Assembly: GCA_017303835.1 (NCBI GenBank)
Contig: JAFLBI010000001.1
Span: 558,001-622,000 of the forward strand
DNA from: Chitinophagales bacterium
GTDB lineage: Bacteria > Bacteroidota > Bacteroidia > Chitinophagales > Chitinophagaceae
Length of the DNA stretch: 64,000 nt
Direction of reading: 5' to 3'
The notes beneath the pieces were generated by a model that ran no database searches, was not told the origin of the DNA, and was given only the letters and a program-made list of their open reading frames with translations. The translations under genes were made by a program, and so were the position numbers. Shown piece by piece: positions 43,547 to 51,751 of the stretch. The number at the start of each line of letters is the position of its first letter. Position 1 is the first letter of the stretch.

Positions 43547-43690
43547 GCAAAAGCAAAAAGAGGAAAAGCAATCAGCATTAAACGTTTCGCTTTCAGCATT
43601 AGGCCCTTAGCGTCATTGCAGCGCAGCTAATCTATCAAGCGAGCGCAGCTTGGAGGGAAAGTCAATATTCATAGCCAAAAGGCTTTTAGC

Positions 43691-43796
43691 ATTAAGCGTT
43701 CAGCGTAACGCATGTATTTCGACTAATTTGTTATACCCATTCATGAGTATTATGTTATAAAAGCAACCGTAAGTGATGCTTTTTCATATAAATAGC
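43691..43796. other. Upstream region of the DUF6089 gene
   Basis: The array fades into a stretch with TTCAGCGTAACGC, then AT-rich DNA. The bases TATTTTTA at 43797-43804, ten before the ATG at 43814, are a weak -7 candidate. Confidence 0.35.
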
Positions 43797-43813
43797 TATT
43801 TTTACGCTACACG

Positions 43814-44689
43814 ATGAAATTGAAGCGACTGATATTGGTTTTAGCGGTATGTGTATCCTTTGCAGCCGGTGCACAACGTGTACGCGTATCCGGTGGATTG
43901 GGCTTTAGTGCCTATTACGGTGACCTGATTCAGGGTACACCCATTATGCAGGATATTGTGCCGGCACTGAATCTGAGTGCTACGTATGACCTCAAAATGA
44001 AACTGCGTGCCCGACTTGGCTTAGCCATTTTAGGTGCCAAGGGCGATGATCGCTTTAATAAAAGGCAGGATCTTAAAGACCGCAACCTGAGTTTTAAATC
44101 AAACATCTGGGAAACCTCTCTGCTGGCTGAGTATGATTTTGTTTCTAGAGAAGAATATTTTTTGGTGCCATATGTGGTAGCTGGTGGTGGGGTATTTGGT
44201 TTTAGTCCTACTACAATTGATGCCAATGGTCAGAAAGTAAAGCTTTGGCAATGGAACACTGAAGGACAGGGCTTGGCAGGTAATCCGGCACCATACAAAA
44301 GGGTAGGATTGAATCTGAGTTTGGGTGCGGGTGTGCGTTATGAGCTTACAGATGAAATCAGTGTTGGTGCTGAATTTATTTTCCGAAAGTTATTTACCGA
44401 TTATCTGGATGATGTTAGTGGTAAGTATCCTGATTTCTTGCAAACTGGCATCAATCCTGATCCAAATAAGTATCGTTTAGACCTTTCCTATAGAGGAACT
44501 GAATTGGGAAAACCTTTTCCAGGCGTAAGCAGACCAAGAGGTAATCCTAAAGGCGATGATGCTTTTTATTCATTCCAGTTCACCTTTTCTTATCGCTTAA
44601 CAAACTGGAGCATTGGCGGCGATCTGGATTTCTACGGATCAAGTGGATATGGCAGACGCAGGGTGCGCAATCCCAGATATGTACTTTAA
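43814..44689 (+). CDS. DUF6089/PorG-like outer-membrane beta-barrel
   Basis: 291 residues with a signal peptide (cleavage near AAGAQRV). The mature start VRVSGGLGFSAYYGDLIQ, then ETSLLAEYDFVSREEYFLVPYVVAGGGVFGF and SLGAGVRYELTDEISVGAEF patterns, fits DUF6089 barrels, the family that includes the type IX secretion protein PorG. No other T9SS genes are in the window, so a role in that system is not shown. A bidirectional terminator follows. Confidence 0.75.
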   Translation: MKLKRLILVLAVCVSFAAGAQRVRVSGGLGFSAYYGDLIQGTPIMQDIVPALNLSATYDLKMKLRARLGLAILGAKGDDRFNKRQDLKDRNLSFKSNIWETSLLAEYDFVSREEYFLVPYVVAGGGVFGFSPTTIDANGQKVKLWQWNTEGQGLAGNPAPYKRVGLNLSLGAGVRYELTDEISVGAEFIFRKLFTDYLDDVSGKYPDFLQTGINPDPNKYRLDLSYRGTELGKPFPGVSRPRGNPKGDDAFYSFQFTFSYRLTNWSIGGDLDFYGSSGYGRRRVRNPRYVL

Positions 44690-44710
44690 TTATTCAAATG
44701 CATCATAATA

Positions 44711-44740
44711 GAAAAAGGTCTTCAAACGAAGACCTTTTTC
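44711..44740. terminator. Bidirectional terminator
   Basis: Perfect 13-bp stem GAAAAAGGTCTTC / GAAGACCTTTTTC with an AAAC loop. It follows the DUF6089 gene (+) and lies about 100 nt past the ndk stop (-), with T runs on both strands. Confidence 0.9.
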
Positions 44741-44836
44741 TTAAACCTAAACCCTTAAGCACTCATGATACATTAATTAACGCATGAGGGCATTGGCGGT
44801 TGAGGCACTGTATGAATTTGACGCTAATATGACAAA

Positions 44837-45253
44837 TTAGAAGCGCTCCAGCTTAGAGAAGAAGAAATCGCCCTCAATGATGGCGTTCTCATCACTATCA
44901 CTACCATGTACGGCATTCTCACCAACAGAAGCAGCATACTTCTTGCGGATAGTACCCTCTGCAGCATTTGCTGGGTTGGTAGCACCAATCAGTGTTCTGA
45001 AATCAGCAACTGCGTTCTCTTTTTCCAGGATGGCAGCTACAATTGGACCACTGCTCATGAAGTCAACCAGCTCACCAAAGAAAGGGCGCTCCTTGTGGAT
45101 AGCATAGAATTCGCCGGCCTGCTCTTTTGTAAGGCGGGTCCATTTCATGGCTTTGATGCTGAATCCTGCAGCCAGGATATCATTTAAAATCGCACCTGTG
45201 TGTCCTTTCCCGGTTGCATCGGGCTTAATCATCGTAAATGTTCTGTTACTCAT
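44837..45253 (-). CDS. ndk: Nucleoside-diphosphate kinase
   Basis: 138 residues from [17 protein letters not shown] (45253). The catalytic His is in [12 protein letters not shown] near residue 113, and [20 protein letters not shown] matches the family. Transfers the gamma phosphate between nucleoside triphosphates and diphosphates. It has a textbook Bacteroidota promoter 20-50 nt upstream. Confidence 0.98.
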   Translation of the reverse strand: MSNRTFTMIKPDATGKGHTGAILNDILAAGFSIKAMKWTRLTKEQAGEFYAIHKERPFFGELVDFMSSGPIVAAILEKENAVADFRTLIGATNPANAAEGTIRKKYAASVGENAVHGSDSDENAIIEGDFFFSKLERF

Positions 45254-45274
45254 AACGGCTTTTATTTCGGAGTG

Positions 45275-45305
45275 CAAAGGTAACTGAAATCATTCCGCTG
45301 TCAAA
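45275..45305 (-). promoter_or_regulatory. Promoter of ndk
   Basis: Minus strand: TTTG (complement of 45302-45305), exactly 19 nt, then TACCTTTG (complement of 45275-45282). This matches the Bacteroidota primary-sigma consensus in sequence and spacing. The leader before the ATG is about 15-20 nt. Confidence 0.8.
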
Positions 45306-45383
45306 AGTTCCCTGCGTTTTCCTGATGAAATTCATAACTAAATTTCACCGATTGGCCTGAAAAACACATTTTTGCGACGCTTT

Positions 45384-46397
45384 ATGCAATCAATACAATC
45401 GTTTTTTCCGCATCTGAAGGGCGCTCCCAAAAAAGTAGTCATCACTACACACCAAAAGCCAGATGGCGATGCAATGGGTTCTTCCCTGGGTTTGTATCAT
45501 TTCCTGGTGCAACTCGGGCATTATGTAACCGTTATTTCTCCAACCAACTGGGCCGATTTTCTGGATTGGCTTCCTGGCACAGATCATGTACTCGATTTTG
45601 AAGCTGGTAGGGAAAAGGCAATTAAAGTAGTAAATGCGGCAGACTGGATATTTTGCTTGGATTTCAATACGTTACATAGAACCAAGCATATGGAAAAAGT
45701 GCTGGAATTGGCTACTGGTTCCCGTATCCTCATCGACCATCACCAACAGCCACAAGTTGAAGCTTTTGCCTACGGCATCAGCGATACCGGTAAAAGCTCC
45801 ACCTGCGAAATGGTCTACGACTTTATCGTGGATTCTGGCCATGAGGCTATCCTAAATCAGGACATTGCCACATGTTTGTACACGGGTGTTATGACGGATA
45901 CAGGTTCCTTTCGTTTTCCCTCTACCAAGGCTTCAGTGCACCATATGGTGGCCCGCCTGAAGGAAACCGGTATTAATCACACACAAATTCACGAGGCTAT
46001 CTATGATAATTTTCTGGAAAACAGGCTCCGCTTTATTGGCCATGCTTTGTTGAACAGAATGGAAGTAATCTATGAGCTCAACACCGCTTTGATGTATATT
46101 CCCAAGGGTGATTTAAAGCGTTTCGATATCAAAACCGGCGACACTGAGGGTTTGGTCAACTACTTACTGACGATTCAAGGTATTAAGCTGGGTGCAATTT
46201 GTATCGACAGGGATGAGGAAAGAAAGTGGAGTTTTCGCAGTAAAGGCGACTTCGATGTGAATACATTTGCCAGAGAACATTTTGAAGGTGGTGGCCATTT
46301 CAATGCGGCTGGAGGCAGAAGCAGCGATAGTCTGGATCAAACCGTTCAGAAGTTTAAAGAAGTTATACAACAGTATCAATCACAATTACAATCATAA
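45384..46397 (+). CDS. DHH-family phosphoesterase (NrnA-like oligoribonuclease/pAp phosphatase)
   Basis: 337 residues from ATG 45384; a TTG 12 nt earlier is possible. DHH-domain metal motifs: VVITTHQKPDGDAMGSSLG, FCLDFNT, ILIDHHQQPQ (DHH) and YTGVMTDTGSFRFP. The C-terminal DHHA1 domain carries FEGGGHFNAAGG. This set defines NrnA-type enzymes that degrade nanoRNA and pAp. Followed 2 nt later by the FKBP gene, so co-transcribed. Confidence 0.92.
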   Translation: MQSIQSFFPHLKGAPKKVVITTHQKPDGDAMGSSLGLYHFLVQLGHYVTVISPTNWADFLDWLPGTDHVLDFEAGREKAIKVVNAADWIFCLDFNTLHRTKHMEKVLELATGSRILIDHHQQPQVEAFAYGISDTGKSSTCEMVYDFIVDSGHEAILNQDIATCLYTGVMTDTGSFRFPSTKASVHHMVARLKETGINHTQIHEAIYDNFLENRLRFIGHALLNRMEVIYELNTALMYIPKGDLKRFDIKTGDTEGLVNYLLTIQGIKLGAICIDRDEERKWSFRSKGDFDVNTFAREHFEGGGHFNAAGGRSSDSLDQTVQKFKEVIQQYQSQLQS

Positions 46398-46399
46398 CA

Positions 46400-47320
46400 A
46401 TGAGAAACATCCTGGGTTTTCTTGCAGCAGCTTTGCTTCTGGCATCCTGCTCTCAGTACGAAAAAGCACCATCCGGTATGGTGTATAAGATCACGCATGG
46501 CAGCAGTAAAGAAAAGCTGAAGCATGGTCAGTTTGTAAAATTCAATATCAGCTTTGCCATTCCTGAAAAAGATACTGTGTTGAACAGTTCATTCGGTAAA
46601 GTACCCGCTTACTTTATGATTGATTCTGGACGTCTTACCAAACATAATTTCACTGAAATTCTGATGCTCTGTGCAGTGGGTGATGTAGTTGATTTCAAAC
46701 TGAGCAATGATACCCTGAAGAACATGGGTGCTATTGAATACAATGCAACTTTCCCTAAAGGTGGCATGATTACCGGAAAAGCTGAGTTTATCAAAGTTTT
46801 CGCAACAGAAGCTGAAATGATGGCCGACTATCAAAAAGAGGTACTTGCACAGCGTGATCGCGAAATGGATGCTTTGGTTAAAGTAGCTGAGAAAAAGGGC
46901 GAAAAATATATCAAGGATACAGCAGGTGTTGTAGTTGTGCTGAAAACTGCAGGGGATACAACTAAAGCAGTTGCCGGTAAAACAGCTAGTGTTTTCTACA
47001 AAGGATACCTTGCTGATGGTAAAGATGCCGGTAAGGAATTCGATTCTAACATGAGCAAGGAAAAGAATCCTAACCAACAACCTTATGATGTAAACGTTGG
47101 TACAGGTTCTGTTATCCGTGGTTGGGAACTGGCCTTAAAATATTTTGGAAAGGGTGGTAAGGGTACGATCTATGTACCTTCTATGAATGCCTATGGTCCA
47201 CAGGGTTCACCCCCAGTAATCCCTGCTTACAGCAATCTGGCTTTTGATATTGAAGTAACAGATGTGAAGCAAGGTCCTCCGCCTGCTCCTCAGGCAATTC
47301 CGGTTCTTCCAAGAAACTAA
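46400..47320 (+). CDS. FKBP-type peptidyl-prolyl isomerase lipoprotein
   Basis: 306 residues. Lipobox LLASCSQY near residue 17. The N-terminal part (about 25-140) looks like a degenerate FKBP-related domain (KHGQFVKFNISFAI, FTEILMLCAVGDVVDFKL). A helical linker follows, then a standard C-terminal FKBP (about 190-290) with ASVFYKGYLADGK, GTGSVIRGWELALKYFGKGG and AYSNLAFDIEV. Likely a periplasmic folding helper. The C-terminal tail is Pro-rich. Confidence 0.88.
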   Translation: MRNILGFLAAALLLASCSQYEKAPSGMVYKITHGSSKEKLKHGQFVKFNISFAIPEKDTVLNSSFGKVPAYFMIDSGRLTKHNFTEILMLCAVGDVVDFKLSNDTLKNMGAIEYNATFPKGGMITGKAEFIKVFATEAEMMADYQKEVLAQRDREMDALVKVAEKKGEKYIKDTAGVVVVLKTAGDTTKAVAGKTASVFYKGYLADGKDAGKEFDSNMSKEKNPNQQPYDVNVGTGSVIRGWELALKYFGKGGKGTIYVPSMNAYGPQGSPPVIPAYSNLAFDIEVTDVKQGPPPAPQAIPVLPRN

Positions 47321-47341
47321 TTTGCTAAGCATAAGAAATTT

Positions 47342-47373
47342 ATCCCCTCACAGTTTTTGTGGGGGGATTTTTT
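47342..47373 (+). terminator. Rho-independent terminator of the FKBP gene
   Basis: 10-bp stem (47342-47351 with 47359-47368, one T-G pair), a 7-nt loop and a T run. It touches the stop codon of the converging folP. Confidence 0.85.
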
Positions 47374-48202
47374 ATGCCTGCTGCATAGCAGTATAGAGTT
47401 GTATTGCTTCAACTGCTTCCCGCACATCGTGTACACGCAATATTCGTGCGCCATGCATAAGACCAATGGTGTTTAATACAGTAGTGCCATTCAAAGCTGC
47501 TGCAGCTGTTGTATTTAAAGTCTTGTAAATTGTAGATTTCCTCGATACGCCAAGCAAAAGCGGACAACCCAACATTTGAAATGCCTGTAATTGTTTCAAT
47601 AATTGAAAATTGTGCTGTATGGTTTTACCAAAGCCAAAACCTGGGTCGATGATCACATCCTTAATGCCAGCTTGCCTGCAGTGTGCAACCTGTTGAATGA
47701 AAAAGTCAAGTACTTCTGTTACAACATTGCTGTATTGTGGATTTTGCTGCATGTTTGCTGGATTGCCTTGCATATGCATGCAGACATAAGGTGCCTGCAA
47801 ATCTGCAACAGTACCCAACATTTCCTGATCTAGCAGACCACCGCTGATATCATTCACGATACTGGCACCCGCCGCCATAGCTGCTTTTGCAACTGCTGCA
47901 TGGTAAGTGTCCACAGAAATGAAGGCTTCCGGAAAAACTTTGTGCACCGCTTCAATAGCCGGTACTACACGATCGATTTCCGCATTTACGCCAATCTGTT
48001 CGCTGCCAGGCCTGGTGCTTTGTCCGCCAAGATCCAAAATTGTTGCACCATCCGCCAGCATCTGCTGGGCTGTTGTTACCACTTCCGCCAAAGCGGTATG
48101 CCTGCTTCCTGCATAAAAGGAATCAGGTGTGGTATTGATGATGCCCATCACAACTGGTTTATCCAGTGTCAATAAACGGCCTTTACAGTTGAGTGTTAAC
48201 AT
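47372..48202 (-). CDS. folP: Dihydropteroate synthase
   Basis: 276 residues. TIM-barrel signatures: MGIINTTPDSFYAGSRH, DLGGQSTRPGSE, INDISGGLLDQEM, DPGFGFGKTIQHN, GVSRKSTIYK and a C-terminal RVHDVREAVEA. Joins p-aminobenzoate to the pterin diphosphate in folate synthesis and is the sulfonamide target. Divergent from the DUF1599 gene. Confidence 0.97.
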   Translation of the reverse strand: MLTLNCKGRLLTLDKPVVMGIINTTPDSFYAGSRHTALAEVVTTAQQMLADGATILDLGGQSTRPGSEQIGVNAEIDRVVPAIEAVHKVFPEAFISVDTYHAAVAKAAMAAGASIVNDISGGLLDQEMLGTVADLQAPYVCMHMQGNPANMQQNPQYSNVVTEVLDFFIQQVAHCRQAGIKDVIIDPGFGFGKTIQHNFQLLKQLQAFQMLGCPLLLGVSRKSTIYKTLNTTAAAALNGTTVLNTIGLMHGARILRVHDVREAVEAIQLYTAMQQA

Positions 48203-48250
48203 TGCAGGTATTCAAGTATATTGCGAGGGTTCAAAGATAGCAAGGTAAAG

Positions 48251-48796
48251 ATGAGCAATACCAATAATCAATACGATAAGGCAGTCGCTTCCTGTAAAGA
48301 TATATTTATCAAAAAAACCACGGATTACGGTACATCCTGGCGCGTACTGCGCACCATCTCAGTGGTAGACCAGATTTTCATCAAAGCATTACGCATCAGA
48401 ACCATACAGGATAAGGGAGTACAACTAGTAGGAGATGATATTGCTTCTGAATTCAAAGGCATCATCAATTATGGTGTAATCGGACTCATTCAACTTGCGC
48501 TCAATAAACCTGCAGTGGAAGATGTGGCAGTTGCCCAAGTGAATGCCTGGTATGAGCAATACATTGGTCAGGCTAAATCAACGATGCTGGACAAAAACCA
48601 TGATTATGGTGAAGCATGGCGCGATATGAGCCAGCAAAGTTTTGCGGATTTGATTTTAGTGAAATTGCTCCGCATCAAACAGATTCTGAGTAATAATGGT
48701 AAAACCCTGATCAGCGAGGGTATTGATGCCAATTACATAGATATTATCAATTATGCTGTGTTTGCATTGATCCTGATGGAGGAGGGCAAACATTGA
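48251..48796 (+). CDS. DUF1599 family protein (nucleotide modification associated domain 1)
   Basis: 181 residues from MSNTNNQ (48251). The protein is a clear internal duplication: CKDIFIKKTTDYGTSWRVLR in the first half corresponds to KSTMLDKNHDYGEAWRDMSQ in the second, and both halves end with IINYGVIGLI / IINYAVFALI. This is the DUF1599 layout. The family has been linked by context to modified nucleotides; the function is untested. The next gene starts 1 nt after its stop. Confidence 0.85.
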   Translation: MSNTNNQYDKAVASCKDIFIKKTTDYGTSWRVLRTISVVDQIFIKALRIRTIQDKGVQLVGDDIASEFKGIINYGVIGLIQLALNKPAVEDVAVAQVNAWYEQYIGQAKSTMLDKNHDYGEAWRDMSQQSFADLILVKLLRIKQILSNNGKTLISEGIDANYIDIINYAVFALILMEEGKH

Positions 48797-48797
48797 T

Positions 48798-49883
48798 ATG
48801 CTGCAGGTACTGAACATAGCACTCCGTTGGCTGGTTGGGCTCTTGTTCATTGTATCAGGCTTGGTGAAAGTGAACGATCCCGCAGGTTTGAGTTACAAGA
48901 TGCAGGAATTTTTTGAGGTCTGGGGCTGGCATGGCTTACACGATTATACACTTTGGCTGGCCATTGTTATGAATATTTTTGAAGTGGTGGCCGGTGTTGC
49001 GGTGATCACAGGATGGCAGCAGAAATTATTCAACTGGCTGCTGTTGTTGCTCATTGTAGTATTTACATTTCTTACAGGTTATGCGTTATTCTCGGGTAAG
49101 ATCAAGACCTGTGGCTGCTTCGGCGATTGTTTGCCATTAACGCCTGCCATGTCTTTTGGAAAAGATTTAGTCTTGCTTTGCTTGATTCTTTTGTTCTTCA
49201 AAATGCCTTATGCTTCCCGGTTTCAAACGCGCACATCTGTCATGCTGATTGCATTGGCTTTTGTGTTCAGTGCTTGGGCACAGGTATTTGTGCTGAAGCA
49301 TTTGCCTTTCGTGGATTGTCTACCGTATAAAAAAGGAAACAATATTCTGCAGCAAATGCAGCGTCCAGATGGTTCGATGCCGGATAGTATAAGTATCATG
49401 TATCGTTACGCTAAAAATGGCAAAGAACTTAGTTTTGATGCCGAACATTTTCCGGATGATTTCGATAGTACTTATGTCTTTCTCGACAGAATGGATGTCA
49501 TCATCCGTAAAGGTGATGCAGTGCCGCCAATTACCGATTTTAGTTTATATACGCTAAGTAATACAGATACAACACAAAAACTGTTTCAGTTCATACAGCC
49601 GTATTATCTGCTTTTCATGAAAGATGCGTCAGTAAATGACACGCAAGCTTTGCGTGATTTGATACAATCACTCACAGGTACAGATCAACAATGGTGGTTG
49701 GTGTCTGCAGATGTAGATGCAGCCTTACAGTATGCAGGTCCTGCACATATTTTGAAAGCGGATGCAACCGTCATCAAAACAGCGGCGAGGGTAAATCCTA
49801 CCTTATTCAAAATGCGCGGCGCTTTAATTGAAGGCAAGCGTGCTTTGGCAGATGCTGCGAATCTGATTCAACCCAATCCATAA
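48798..49883 (+). CDS. DoxX/MauE-like membrane protein (BT_3928 family)
   Basis: 361 residues. Four hydrophobic segments at the N terminus (about 7-25, 48-72, 76-96, 115-137) with LFIVSGLVKVNDPAGLSYK and the Cys-rich loop KTCGCFGDCLPL, typical of MauE/DoxX relatives. A further segment at about 147-165 is followed by a soluble C-terminal domain of about 190 residues that faces the periplasm or cytoplasm. Possibly involved in thiol or electron transfer, judging from MauE. Likely in an operon with DUF1599. Confidence 0.82.
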   Translation: MLQVLNIALRWLVGLLFIVSGLVKVNDPAGLSYKMQEFFEVWGWHGLHDYTLWLAIVMNIFEVVAGVAVITGWQQKLFNWLLLLLIVVFTFLTGYALFSGKIKTCGCFGDCLPLTPAMSFGKDLVLLCLILLFFKMPYASRFQTRTSVMLIALAFVFSAWAQVFVLKHLPFVDCLPYKKGNNILQQMQRPDGSMPDSISIMYRYAKNGKELSFDAEHFPDDFDSTYVFLDRMDVIIRKGDAVPPITDFSLYTLSNTDTTQKLFQFIQPYYLLFMKDASVNDTQALRDLIQSLTGTDQQWWLVSADVDAALQYAGPAHILKADATVIKTAARVNPTLFKMRGALIEGKRALADAANLIQPNP

Positions 49884-49885
49884 CC

Positions 49886-50935
49886 ATGCTGCGCTACCTT
49901 GCTAGAAAATTGTTCTACGGTTGCCTTGTTTTGTTGGGCGTGGTCTTACTCATTTTCTTTTTATTTCAAGGTTTTGGTGATCCGGCGAGATTGGTGATCG
50001 GCCAAACAGGGGATAGTGCTACACTGAAGAATATCCGCAAAGAGTTGGTATTAGATCAACCCAAATCTGTTCAACTGCTGCAATACCTCAATGATGTGTC
50101 GCCTATTGCTGTGCATAGTAAAGCTGAAATTGAACAAAAGCAATTAAGAGGCTGGTTCTTTGGTGCTGGCGAGCAGCAATTCGGGATCAAGTTTCCTTAT
50201 CTGCGTCAATCATACCAGTCCAAAAAACCGGTTGCAGATGTTTTGTTGGAAGCATTACCCGGCACTTTATTATTGGCAGCTGCAGCTATGCTGTTTGCAA
50301 CCGTGCTCGGTATTATCCTTGGCGTTATTGCTGCAACCAACAAAGACAGTTGGTTGGATACTGGCGCCGTGTTTTCCAGTGTGTTGGGTATTTCTGCCCC
50401 ATCTTTTTTTATGGGCATACTCATCGCGTATTTGTTCGGTTTTGTCTGGCATCAATACACGGGCTTACCCATGACAGGCAGCTTGTATGAAACCGATCCT
50501 TTCGAAGGAAGACAACTTTCTTTGCAAAACCTCATCCTGCCAGCCTTAACCCTGGGTATTCGTCCACTAGCTATCATAACACAGCTAACTCGTTCAGCGA
50601 TGCTGGATGTGTTGAAACAGGATTATATCCGTACTGCTTATGCCAAGGGTTTATCGCGCAGCAAAGTAATCTGGAAACATGCGTTGCGGAACGCGTTAAA
50701 TCCTGTGGTTACGGCTGTAACTGGTTGGTTTGCAGAACTTTTAGCAGGAGCTTTTTTTGTAGAGTATATTTTCGGCTGGAAGGGAATAGGTAAAGTAACC
50801 GTTGATGCTTTAGAAAAATTGGATTTCCCAGTTGTTATGGGTAGTGTGTTGCTTACGGCTTCAGGTTTTATCCTAGTCAATATACTGGCCGACTGGCTCT
50901 ATGGTTGGTTAGACCCTAGAATCAGGTTGAAATAG
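49886..50935 (+). CDS. ABC transporter permease, OppB/DppB type
   Basis: 349 residues. Six hydrophobic segments. The start LRYLARKLFYGCLVLLGVV is typical of OppB-like permeases, and the EAA coupling loop is YAKGLSRSKVIWKHALRNAL at about 252. An extended first periplasmic domain (about 35-125) is also typical. The second permease, ATPases and substrate-binding protein are absent from both sides, so partners must lie elsewhere. Starts 2 nt after the DoxX-like gene. Confidence 0.9.
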   Translation: MLRYLARKLFYGCLVLLGVVLLIFFLFQGFGDPARLVIGQTGDSATLKNIRKELVLDQPKSVQLLQYLNDVSPIAVHSKAEIEQKQLRGWFFGAGEQQFGIKFPYLRQSYQSKKPVADVLLEALPGTLLLAAAAMLFATVLGIILGVIAATNKDSWLDTGAVFSSVLGISAPSFFMGILIAYLFGFVWHQYTGLPMTGSLYETDPFEGRQLSLQNLILPALTLGIRPLAIITQLTRSAMLDVLKQDYIRTAYAKGLSRSKVIWKHALRNALNPVVTAVTGWFAELLAGAFFVEYIFGWKGIGKVTVDALEKLDFPVVMGSVLLTASGFILVNILADWLYGWLDPRIRLK

Positions 50936-51013
50936 GGTTGTGACTTTTGTCATGGTTTTTTGCAGAAACTTTCCTCAACTTGAGGGTAATCACACACCCT
51001 TAAATCTTCCAGT

Positions 51014-51457
51014 ATGAAATCCTTAGGCTACCTGATTCAGGACAAAGGTGCGCACATCAACTATGTGCAATCCGGCTCACGTGTTATAGATGCTTTGGCA
51101 TTGATGGCTGTAGAAAACGCTGCGTTTGTCGTTATTATGCAGAATGGCAAATATCTCGGTATTATGACTGAGCGCGATTATGCACAGAAGCTAGTGTTAA
51201 AAGGAAAGAAATCCAGTGAAACAACCGTGAATGAAATCATGACAACTGATTTGCCAACTGTAACAACAGATGATTCAGCTGAGCATGCGCTATTGATGAT
51301 GCGTTCTTTCAGAACGAATATTCTGCCTGTGTTCGAGAATTATGAATTTGCCGGTATTGTAACAGTGAATATGCTGATGGGAGAAGCAATGCGGGAAATG
51401 AGTCATTTAGCAGGAAAGTCTGATCAGCATAAAGAATCGTTTTATTACTGGATCTAA
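51014..51457 (+). CDS. CBS-domain protein (tandem CBS pair)
   Basis: 147 residues made of two CBS motifs: IDALALMAVENAAFVVIMQNG...GIMTERDYAQ and ...EIMTTDLPTVTTDDSAEHALLMM...GIVTVNMLM. CBS pairs bind adenosine nucleotides and often act as energy sensors. No catalytic domain is attached. The stop overlaps that of the dciA-like gene by 4 nt. Confidence 0.9.
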   Translation: MKSLGYLIQDKGAHINYVQSGSRVIDALALMAVENAAFVVIMQNGKYLGIMTERDYAQKLVLKGKKSSETTVNEIMTTDLPTVTTDDSAEHALLMMRSFRTNILPVFENYEFAGIVTVNMLMGEAMREMSHLAGKSDQHKESFYYWI

Positions 51458-51735
51458 CGTATCACCACTTCATTGATTACGCGTTCTCCGAAAGCCTCGT
51501 TCACGCGGTCGATGATTTGTTGCTTCTGGTATAACAATTCTTGCTTTAAGGGTGCCACCTGTGTGTAGATAAAAAGGGTCTGATTAATAATCTGAATCTT
51601 ATCAGTATAGCGTGCAATGGTATTGCCCATGAGCTCTGCCCAGATATCTTCTATCTGCAAAGCACGAATACCGTTTTTTAAACGGCTCTTCTCTAAGAAG
51701 TATTTCATGGCATCGCCCAAACTATACTCACCCAT
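51454..51735 (-). CDS. DciA-like protein (DUF721)
   Basis: 93 residues from MGEYSLGDAM (51735). Typical DUF721 features: MKYFLEKSRLKNGIRALQIEDIW, AELMGNTIARYTDKI and LFIYTQVAPLKQELLYQ. DciA-type proteins load the replicative helicase in bacteria lacking DnaC. It lies 16 nt downstream of recF, a common arrangement. Confidence 0.88.
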   Translation of the reverse strand: MGEYSLGDAMKYFLEKSRLKNGIRALQIEDIWAELMGNTIARYTDKIQIINQTLFIYTQVAPLKQELLYQKQQIIDRVNEAFGERVINEVVIR

Positions 51736-51751
51736 GAAGTAAAAGTAAGGC

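Larger units (their letters stand above)
43199..43690. repeat. Tandem repeat array (three full units and one partial)
   Basis: Units start at 43199, 43325, 43483 and 43635 with TCAAGCGAGCACAGCTT or a one-base variant, giving lengths of 126, 158 and 152 nt; the last is truncated. Each unit has the order: TCAAGCGAGCACAGCTT, an AAAGTCAAAAG tract, GGAAAAG, a CAGCATTAA...TTTCAGC segment, then GCATTGCAGCGCAGCTAAT. Units 2 and 3 carry an extra GCCTGCC hairpin. No protein is encoded. Confidence 0.85.

Noticed and set aside
43199-43690. Possible CRISPR array
   Set aside because: Repeats are over 120 nt, contiguous and of unequal length, without short unique spacers; no cas genes are nearby.
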